NCBI GenBank assembly: GCA_026874595.1
Contig: CM049307.1
Span: forward strand, 41,920,362-41,984,361
DNA: 64,000 bases
Direction of reading: 5' to 3'
Source of the DNA: Sipunculus nudus
Taxonomy: Eukaryota > Annelida > Sipuncula > Golfingiida > Sipunculidae
Part shown: positions 13,146 to 24,000 of the stretch, piece by piece
Layout of the letters: every line of letters starts with the position of its first letter
Numbering within the stretch: the first letter of the stretch is position 1
Notes under the pieces: generated by a model
Told to the model about the DNA's origin: nothing
Seen by the model: only the letters and a program-made list of their open reading frames with translations
Database searches by the model: none
Position numbers and translations under genes: made by a program

Positions 13146-14486
13146 CCCATGATTGATTATTAATATGGGTAATCAAGACTTAAAATATATTGGTAATTTT
13201 GTGATGTGTGACTTACTGTTTAGCCCATCACATTTATATGTTATATCAATAATTGTTATCTGTGATCACTGTAAAACCAATTCATGCACATTCTGTGTCA
13301 TAAACAGAAATGGCGAACATGAAAACTGATTGTGTTAGTGTACACATAGAGATCTTAATGTTGATGATTCGAAATTTGCTTTGCCATACCATCCCTTCAT
13401 TAAATACATTACACATTATTTACGCATCATGTGTTGTACAAACACATTATCATTAGTAATATTACTCATTTGGTGCAGATTTTTTTTACATTTATAAAAA
13501 TGCTACACATGAAAATATAGCTCTTGGAACATGCAACCTCATCGTTGTTTCTTAAAGTGCAAAATGGTGGAACAGGTGTATGCATGCAGTGAGCAATTGA
13601 AATGGCAAAATATAAAACCTGTTCCTAGTTAATTACAAAAAGGCACAACCACACCAGTGTACATTAGGAAATTGTAAAAAAGATACAGGTGACAAAATAG
13701 CTTTACTAATATCTCTGCTAGTCCTGTTTATACATTTCAAAATGTTTTTGGACCTTTCAAAATGTTTTTGGACCTTTCAACTTTGCCATAAAAAATCAAT
13801 TAAGACACAGTAAGCAGGAATATCACAATGTATGAGCACAAAACCCTTCTCCCCAAAATTAAAAATAAAAGACATTTACATGGGGAACAGCACCAAGCTA
13901 TTATCAACATACCACTGCATGTGTCCACTCTTATAAACTGAAGACACACAACCTTTAAACAATGATAGCATCATAAAATGTGACCTTTTACTTACCTCTT
14001 TGAACTACACAAAAATGTGGATAGCATAAAGTTACATACCCTGTCATTTAAGAAATCTGAAGCATTTCCCCATTTATCACCCTCAATAAAATATCAAATA
14101 TATACACTGCATTAAGTGCCAAGTGCTTTAGCAATTCTGTCTGTTGGTCCAAGCACTGGATCATTTTACTATACTATATGTGTTACTTCAGACATCTGTT
14201 CAGTACAGGGTGCTACACTTGAATACAAGAAAAACAACAATAATAGTGAATAACAGTGTATAATATTGTGTATAAAGCGGAGTGTTACACTCGGATATTA
14301 TATGACAAATAACAACTGCTGACAATGTGTAATATTGCAATCAAAGATAGTCTAAATAGTAAACGACTGATAATATTGCTACAAGAAATGCAAATTATTT
14401 GACTACATCCAACAAATAACAGATACATGACTTGTGCCCCCCATGTCACCAGGTTTTACCTGTTTGTGCTATCACATCTGACCTCA

Positions 14487-14675
14487 TCATGGTTTGGGTG
14501 TGGGGGTAGGGGACGGTTTGCCCTTGGGGGGCAGCACTCCAGTTGAGAAAAGGATGATCAAAATGATGACAAGGATGACCACTAAAACAATGGCCCCGAT
14601 GATAATCTTCATCTTCATATTCTTCCAGTACATCTTCTTGTGGACAATGCGGGAGGTCTTCCTGAACGTGTTGGA
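14487..14675 (-). CDS. VAMP7: VAMP7-like coding exon 5 (membrane anchor)
   Basis: A polypyrimidine-poor but valid acceptor (TATTCTCCAG) precedes codons for SNTFRKTSRIVHKKMYWKNM. A run of about 20 Ile/Leu/Val residues follows, then a hydrophilic Pro/Lys/Thr tail and TGA at 14487-14489. The juxtamembrane basic and aromatic stretch (KKMYWKNMKMK) is typical of R-SNAREs. Confidence 0.93.
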   Translation of the reverse strand, partial: SNTFRKTSRIVHKKMYWKNMKMKIIIGAIVLVVILVIILIILFSTGVLPPKGKPSPTPTPKP

Positions 14676-14981
14676 CTGGAGAATACAGATGACACAAAAT
14701 TAGAATTAACAGCTCATGTTTCAGTAATCAGCACGATTGATTCAATAATCATGTGACCTTGATAATTGCATAAGGATTGTGTTGTACAATGCATACTATG
14801 AATATATCTTCATGTACAGTTAAACACAAATACATCTAACTGCTGCTACAAGTAAGACAGTGGCTATTTTTCTTTCTCACTCTCTCTTTCTTTCTTTTTT
14901 TTTCTCTCTCTCTCTAACCAATCAATTGATAGGACCCTTTCTCTCTTTTTTTCTCTTTCTCTCTCTCTCTCTCTCTTTCTT

Positions 14982-15022
<41 letters not shown>

Positions 15023-18000
15023 TATCAATAAGCACAGTTGAAAGCAGGAAGAAAAAATCTTCACCCAAAGCAGTTCCTAAAAAATCAGAACATCAGACCC
15101 TCTCTCTCTCTTTATATATATATATAGAGAGAGAGAGCTTTACACATCTTCACTTTGTTCTCCTTAGCTCACATTGAAGACCTGTTGGGTTGTGTGACTG
15201 TCATATGACCTGAGCAATGTGACATAAAATAACAACATGACAGTGTCAGGAAAAAAGTCCTACTGTTTAATTAAATTCTTGATATCAAAATGTTTATTCT
15301 ACCTGACACTTTGCAGGAACTGTTTTACAAATGCATAATATCCCTTCCAGGATAATTAAGAAACTTTTTACAAAGGAAGAAAAAATTGAAATATATATAC
15401 AGATTTGTTCCATGTGAATAAAAAACAGCACACATGTAAACTAACACTTAAGAAATGGTGCAAACAATGAAACCCCCCAATCCTTCCTATCAACAGCTGT
15501 GATACCACCCTCCCAAATCTACAGGTGAGAAACCACCCTCCCAATTAACAGGTGAGAAACCCACCACTGAGTTATATATCACCTGCTCATACCTGGTGGA
15601 AATAAATCAGCTGAGTGACTATGGACAACGCTATACACACAAAACCAAATTAGGTCTTGACAGAACATAAAATACCCTATACCTCCAACCCTGTTATACT
15701 CTGATGCATATTGTTTTACAAATGACAAACAATGTAATGTTCTATTTAAATGTTAAAATTTTGCAAATCAGAAGCACAATATATTTCTTAGAATGTATCA
15801 CTAATATCTCTTAGAATGGAATCATTTGAAAACTCAGCACTGTAAAGATTTTTATGTGAAGATTAAAAGGGCAATTTAGATTCTGTGGTAACATATTTTC
15901 AGGTTATCTTTTTTGTTATTCATGTCATTTGTGCTATTGCTTGATTTATGGAGGCCAGAAGTACAAATCTTAAATGAAAATTTAATTATTTGAAAAATCA
16001 GCAGCACAAACAAATGTATACATTTATGTACCGTATACATTTAAAAGGATCCAATTGACACTACCCAGCTTTTGGCGCAATTACACTACTCTTTCTATTA
16101 ATTAATATAATTCTGCCTTCCTTTTAAACCTTTCGCCTTTTAAAATCCCAAAATTTAAAGTAACAGGGTTTAGTAACAGGTCCTTCAGCCCAAGTCAGTA
16201 ATCTAATATGTCCATTTTATTAAACAATTGTGATGACCTCACCTGGATTATTTTTTACTTAAGACAGTGGTGGCCAAAATTTATACTATGACAATATGTA
16301 ACTATAATTGTGCCTAAAAACCAAAATAAGTGACTCTATATTTGAGCAATTTAAGTTGTCAGAAATGAAACTGAAAACTTCAGATATATTTTGTGTGCCA
16401 AGTAAATAACACACAACATTTAATTATGAGTTTAAACCCTTAAATATTTTTTCTCTCTCTAACATACAGTCCATCTATACATCCCTCCTTCTATCCATAA
16501 TACCCTGTTTCCACTTTATATGCTGTTTTTTATGACACTTGTTTCTCACATTCTTCTCTTTACTTCCATCATCATGTTCATCAATGACACACACACACAA
16601 TCAACGGTTCCGCTCCGCTGAGGCAAAGTCGGTTGAGACGAACCCGAAAATCGATGACCTGTTGAGATGACAGGGGCTTCAGATGAATGGCTTTATATAG
16701 AGAAACCCCCAGCCCAGTGGTGTCCCGGCACTGGCGCTAACTTATCCGAGTCGTCCAAACGGAACAACCTTCAAACTTGGTTTACATTAAAAAATATATA
16801 TATATTTGTTTAATTTTTCTAAAAAATAACTCCACTTGTTTGATTTTAACTTTTGTTTACACAATGCAGTAAATAATTCATCATAGAAAGCCCTAGAATG
16901 ACGCCTGTCGTCTCAACGGGTAGTCGATTTTCACGTTCGTCTCAACGGACTTTGTCTCAACGGGAGGACACCCAATAAACTCTGCTCAATTACTTGGTCA
17001 TATTATTGAAAATGAAACATACTGGGAGAAAGCTACTAATGAGTTATACTTGTGCTTAATCCCAAGCTATTTGTAATACCATGATGTATATTATACCAAC
17101 AGGTAAATATACAAACACTAAATATAATTGCACTTTTCAATGCTTGAGTAAAACTATTTGTGGCTGCCAATTATCTCTCAAAGCTTTCAAAATACACTCT
17201 GATCATAACCATTGTCACAGCTGCTGTACATGTGTATATATTACTGATTATCCAATTATCAACCACCTGTAAATACATAAGGGCATGATCCATAATTAAA
17301 ATTTTAAGATTATATCTTTAAATTCTTGTTTAATTTGTTTGTCAGTATGATTTTCTAACAGTGCCCACTCTCTTGCAGAGTTAATTAATCCTGTGAGTAA
17401 TTAATAGTTATGTAAGCCCCACTGGGCGGGTTCACAAATTAACAACTACATGAGGGGTTTCAGTGCCTGCTCAATACCAACACAGTGGTGAGCAGATATT
17501 TCAGAAGTCCATCAGTCTGAGAATGTTTTCAGTGTGTCATATTTTTTTTAAGAAGATCAAAACCACTGTGCTTTCTACAAATTTGTCATAAAAATGCATA
17601 TTAGAATAATTTAAATCTAAGATAATTTAAATCTACTGTTGATATAATATAAGAAATTCTCTGCCAATATAAAACTGTCATAAACAAAAAATGTGATGTG
17701 AACACAATTATACTGGACTCCCACTCACAACACTGTATCTGTTCTTTAAAGAATGTAACCTTTATTTAATTACACTAAAGGCTGTAGATGTTTAGTTATT
17801 TAAGTTTATGTCTATATTGAATGTCTTCCTGATGTGATGTGAAGATATAACACATTGTATTAAATATCTTTCATGCTTTACAGCCCAAGTAAAATTAATG
17901 AGAAACAATACTGTACAGAGTTTATAGTTACAACAGACACGAGAGAAAAAGGTGGCTTTGTGTGTGTTTTTATCTTACTGTTGTGGCACAAAGTGACAAT

Positions 18001-21000
18001 ACATTAAATGCTTCCATAAAATCTCTGATGTATTTTCGTTTGATTAAATCCATCCTTTTTAAAAGTAAAATAATACTATATCATTATCAGTTTCATTCAT
18101 TTATAAATATAAAAAGCCCCCCCCCCCCCAAAAAAAAAAAAAAATTGAATATACATGAAATTTTATGTTTAAAGGGATCACATAATGAAACCAACAACTT
18201 GAAGGATGGATAGTCAATGATTTAAGGAAGCCTACCCAATACTAATTCCCACAGTGGGTGCCCCTGCTTAACTTGGGATCAACCTGCCATGCTTGACTGA
18301 TTAGAGAGCTTTTACAATACAGCCATGGGTGTGATAATCAAGACCTCATGAATACAAATTAATCACAAAATGATACAATTTAACATACAGGGAAAAAAAT
18401 CAGAAAACACTCAACCTGGAACTACAAATCTTCAAGATTTGTGCATATATTGTATTTACAATACCAAAATGAAGTCAAGTGCTCAGGTGGGTGAGTACAC
18501 TGGAGGGAGCCTGAAGGCCATCTGCTACTCTGAGAGCTGCTCATACTGAGAGTCACCAGGGGTGGAGAAACCCCCTGCCAGGGAAACTCAATCACCAGCA
18601 CCCAGGGTTTTCAGGTTGACACTGACACTCATGATGGAGAGACCCCTGGTGGTGAGTTGAACAACAGCTGCTCAGTGGTACTCATAGGGAGGAAACCTGG
18701 AGTACAGGGGTGATTCCACGCTGACATGTGGTTGAGCAGTCCCTGGTGACTGCTGAACATCAGCTACTCATCACCACTCATGCAGGAGTGGTCACTATTG
18801 GTCAGTGGTGACATGTATTATCTGCTCACTTGGCCTGTACATGTATTTAAACCACCTACAATCCACATTCCCTTCATTCAGTGATCAGATTCACAACATC
18901 TACCAACAACAGTGCAAACTACCTTCTCATTCTATTTTGAAAGCAAGATGGAATCCACTTTCAGTGAAGCTATGTCAGCTCCCGTTTATGATTTCACCGA
19001 GGCTGAGCTCAGCACCATCAAGTTCCAGCTGGACTTGATGAACGCAAAGTTTCAAGCAGCCTGCAGACGCATGGTGGTGTTAAACAACTTCATCGACGAC
19101 AACCAGGTCAGGTATGATAGGGCTGTCATTTGCCACCAGAAATCCTTCCGCTACACCATCAAGCTGAAGATGACCATAGCAGAGGGCATCCGCACCATGC
19201 TGTACGAATATGCCTGTAACCTGGCTGATGAAATGGACAAGATGGAATGTCTGCTGCATACCAGACAACAGGAACAAGAGATGCTGGACATGTACACATA
19301 TTTCTAAGTCAAGGGAGCTGCCTCTAATGCCAATTTACTGGCCCAACGGCTCTTTTCAGAGCCAACACACAATCCAGATCTTAATGTTGTTTTCACCTGA
19401 GTAATTAAATAAATATTACTAATTTCAAATTTAAATTCAAGGTGAATTTATATTTGGCTATTAATTTAATAATCTTATCATACTTACACTGGTATTCACA
19501 GACTAATCTAAATAACATTTATTTTTTGTTTTTATAAAAAGTAATTATACTACTTATTTAATGAACTATATGTGTATTTGAATAAATCTGTATTCAAATA
19601 TGAGCAAGTAATAAAATGTTTGTTTTAACATTTATTTGTGGTTTTTATTAAAATAAAATTACTTTTGATAATTTGTATAAAACTGTTAATATTATTGATA
19701 AAAAAATTAAATGTATTTCAGAACCTGACATCTAAACCATGGTGTCTGATTTATGTACTGCTGTTTAACTAATCATAACATTATTTTTTAAGAGCTTGTA
19801 GAGGTAATTTAATAAAAATAGAGCTTCTTATAATACCAAAATGTAAAAATTTACAAATGTTACAATTCTTTTTAAGGTTTTTGATTCTTGAATAAAAAGG
19901 TCACATAAATATTTTTAGTGGCAAAAATCAGGCAGTTTGAGGGTTGGACAGTGGAGTCATAAAACCCTTGGTGCTCTCCACTTGTGACCCGTGTTCTGTC
20001 CCTGGCATGGCAATGAAAGTGGATTGTAGTGGCCCATCCAATGTATGTGGTTTTCCCTGGGCCCTCTCGTTTCCTCCACAGTTACAGACAATCGAATGCC
20101 ATGGACTGCCATGCAGAGTGCCTTGCATTAATTATAATAACTAGTTGTAAAATCCACATTAAATAAATAACTTTATCTAAAACAATAATTTTGTTTGACC
20201 TACATGTGCTTCAAGGTCAGTGGTTTTCTCCATCAGGTCTTCAAGGCGCTCTCCTCGCTGTAGCACTTTTTCAATGTTTTGTGTCATGACTCCTTTGACC
20301 TCGTTGACCTGTGCCTGTAAAGTTGAAATGTTGTCATTGCCTTGTCCTCCGCGTTGTGGTTGTGAAAATCTTTCCTGTGGAAGAAATTTTGATTTAGAGA
20401 ATGCAGTTTTTAAAACATGAAAACATAAACATAAAATAGAAGTGCCATCTATTTTCTTATTTGCATTCTTAAACTGACAGAGGATTTACTGAAATATTCT
20501 GTATTTATATATAAAAAGACACTTACCTTTTAAAGTATTCAAATTTCGAGACAAACAAAAATTTGAAATTTTGTAAACATTTACGACTGTATGTTTTATT
20601 ACACTCTTCATGTTGAGAACTATGTTTCAAGAACTATTGCAGCAAAAATTTCCTTTCTCAGTGGAAGGAATTTTTTTATTAAAATGATATGAGGAATCAT
20701 AATCATAATTCACTGAGAAAATTCTCGTGAATGAAAATTAAGCACAAGTTACAGAACAAGAGCACCTCAAAGGTGCATAATATGCCAGTTGTGTATCTGG
20801 TGACCTCTGACCTCATTTAATATGCATGAATTTTGATGAGAATATAAATCAGGTGAAAAAGTCTATTGGTAATTATGTATAATGAGTTTTATGTAAATCC
20901 ATAGGAGTTTTGTAAGTCAAAAAGGTGCCTCGATCCACAGTGCGGTGACCTCTGACCTAATTAACTAGAATACGGGTAGTTGACAAGCGACTACATGTAT

Positions 21001-24000
21001 CCGCAAAAATCAGAGTAGGAAGGGTGAGTGAGGCATGGATTGAGGTGCAAGGGGAAATAGAGTTACATGTGTTAAATATTAGAATGGATGTCTGCCATGT
21101 AAACGTGATTGTAGGTGGCCCCACCTGTTATTTGAACGAGAAACTATCGATGTAAACACATGAAAATTTCAGGTGGAAAAGTCAAACCACTGCAGAGATA
21201 TGAGTGATTTTATCCCACAGGTGACAAACAAATGGATGCTGTGCAAAAATGGCACCACCCATTTTTGTGTATGTTATAAAGCTATCCAAGGGCTACATTT
21301 GTGTAAATTTTTTTTCCTGATTGGTCAAACAAGTCCCGAGATATAAGCATTAATGTCTGCAGCGTGAACGTGAATGAAGCTGGCGCTACCTGTCATAAAA
21401 TCAAGAAAGCTATCCAGGATGTATACACATGCCGAATTACAGGTAATTTGGTCAAAGCACTGCAGAGATACAAGTGATTTTAATCCAAGTCAGACAAACA
21501 GATGGACGCTGTGCAAAAATGGCTGCAGGTGGTGCCACCATTTTTGTGTAAGTTGTAAAGCTATCCAAGGACTAAATTTGTGTAATTTTTTTTTTCCTGA
21601 TTGGTCAACGAGTCCGGAGATATAAGCATGGATTTCTACAGCGTGAATGTGAATGTAGGTGTTGCCACCTGTCATAAAATCAAGAAAGCTATCTAGGATG
21701 TATACGCATGCCGAATTTCAGGTAAATTAGTCAAACCACTGCAGAGATATGAGTAATTTTAACCCAAGGCAGACAAACAGATGGACGCTGTGCAAAAATG
21801 GCTGCAGGTGGTGCCACCATTTTTGTGTATGTTATAAAGCTATCCAAGGGCTACATTTGTGTAAATTTTTTTTTGCTGATAGGTCAAACGGTTCATGAGA
21901 TATGTGGGTTTATGTGTGGAAACAGACGCACAAATGGACGCTGAGCAGAGAGGAAAGGTCAGAGGTCAAGGCTAATTGGTTAGGCACCAGTTCACATGTG
22001 ACCTGATAATTGGTGTAAGTTTCGGAAAAAATCTGTCCAGTAGTCTCAGAGGAGTTCTCCGGAAATGCACGTGGCGGGGGCGGCGGAACCCGTTCAAAAA
22101 CATAGTATCCGCAAAACTTCGTTTTGGCGGATACAATTATGCATGGATTTCACTGGAATTTAAACTTAGGCAAGATATTTGATTGATTAACATTTCTGAA
22201 GAGTTTCAGCAAAATCCTTCATATTCTTCCCAAGTTATCCCCACAAAGTAGCGGAGTGACACGTGACCTTATTTAATATGCAAGGATGTTACCAATGATC
22301 ATACATGGGTGAGATAATCTGTTGGTTAGTACTTCTGGTGAATTTCACAAAAATCCATCAAAGTCCTGGTAAGTTATGGCAGTGACACTTAAAGTTAACG
22401 GACGGTGGGTATACCAAAATACTCCCGTCATAAGACCGCCATATAAAAAGCTTATTTAGTTATCTGGTGCATATACATCAGTAATATCCTCATATTATAT
22501 TGTACATTTTGTGAGTCACAATTATCTTTCCCCATGAAGAGTACATGCATTTGAATACTAATGGTTTTATATGACATAAGCAGCAGTTCATGTGTCACAC
22601 CAGTGGGCAAAGACAAAATCCTAGACTGCCCGACCAAAAATGCCAAAACCCAGGTTGCCCACAAAATATAAACACAAAGTAAACAACATTTGCATATTTG
22701 CATAACCAATAAGATATAAAACAAAAAAATATATATATCATATATAAGGCAAATAAGCAAGGCACTAGTTGTTGGTTTAAAATTGTCTATTTGCATTTCA
22801 CACCAATCAAAGTCATTAAACTATCTGCAACTAGAAAATGGGCAATCAACAAGTGACTACATGTATCTGCCAAATCACAAAGGCATGGGTAAAGTAAGGC
22901 ACTGAATGTTCCTGAAACAAAATGACTCCAAATTTGTGGCATCATAGATGCCAATTAAACTCCTCATATATGTGCAATTTTCACCAAAATCAGATCTACA
23001 GATGGATACAAGATGATATTGACTGTTGGTGGTACGCATTCTTGTATACCAGTTAAACCATTCCAAGATCTATGGACATGCAAATTTTCAGGTGAATACA
23101 TCAAACCACTCCTGAGAAAATATTCCACGAAAAAGAAAAGGTAGGTGGCACCGCCTGTCTAGTCTATGATGGATCTATGTTATGTGAAATTGACTGCAGG
23201 TGGCACCATAGATGGGAGGTATACAAAATCTGTGGACATTAAATTTCAGGCTGATACATTAAACCAGTCCTGAGATATATGCATGAATGTATTCTACAAA
23301 TACATGATTGCAGGTGGTGCCACTAGTCTCGTGAATGAAAAACCTACCGAAGACGAATAAACATGCAAAATTTCAGGCCAATCCACTACTGCGAAAAAGT
23401 GCATTCTATAAAAACAGAACAGCAGCTGGCGCCACCTGTCTGGTCTAAAACAAAGCTATCCAAGACAGAAACATGCTTCAGGTAGATACTATGGACATGA
23501 ACAATTTCAGGCCAATACGGCAAACCACTCCTGAGAAAATAGAATCAAAGTATTCTGCAAAAACACGAGGGTAAGTGGCACCTAGCCAGTCTACAAGAAA
23601 ACTCTCCAGTATGGATGGACATGCCAAATTTCAAACCAATACATTGAATCACAAGTGAGGAATTTTATCCATGGATACAAATAAGTATCCATGCATGCAT
23701 TACCTGAAACAATAGAGTATATATTTTCAGTAAATATGACAACCTTGAAGTTCCATAAACAATTACTTCACAAATTAGGAGAAAGGATGTGGTACATGCG
23801 GACTGACCATGTTCTGTTTGAAAGACTGACATATTCCACAGGGTGTTCCCGCTATAATGGCACCTATTACAGAGATACCTGAAGTACCTACCATCTGTGT
23901 AGACATGATCTGACTGAAGTCCCGGTCAAGCTCTCCATCGACAGCAAAATGGGCTCGGCTGGCAAGGCTGCCTGACAAAAACAGGCCCTTGATCTGTTAA

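Larger units (their letters stand above)
8800..14486 (-). other. probable 3' UTR and 3' flank of the VAMP7-like gene
   Basis: No coding segment was found downstream of the VAMP7-like stop codon. On the minus strand, poly(A) signals (AATAAA, read as TTTATT on the given strand) occur near 12380 and near 8852; both lie in AT-rich sequence that resembles mRNA 3' ends. If the first is used the 3' UTR is about 2.1 kb; if the second, about 5.6 kb. The stretch also contains a G-tract at about 11121-11143, a MITE-like element and a degenerate repeat, both listed separately. The 3' end is a guess. Confidence 0.3.

Noticed and set aside
14446-14697. 83-codon minus-strand frame in the last VAMP7-like exon region
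   Set aside because: It is out of frame with the spliced VAMP7-like reading, which gives the R-SNARE anchor sequence.
14864-15177. Open frames with Ser-Leu or Arg-Glu runs on the two strands
   Set aside because: They are translations of the CT/GA tract.
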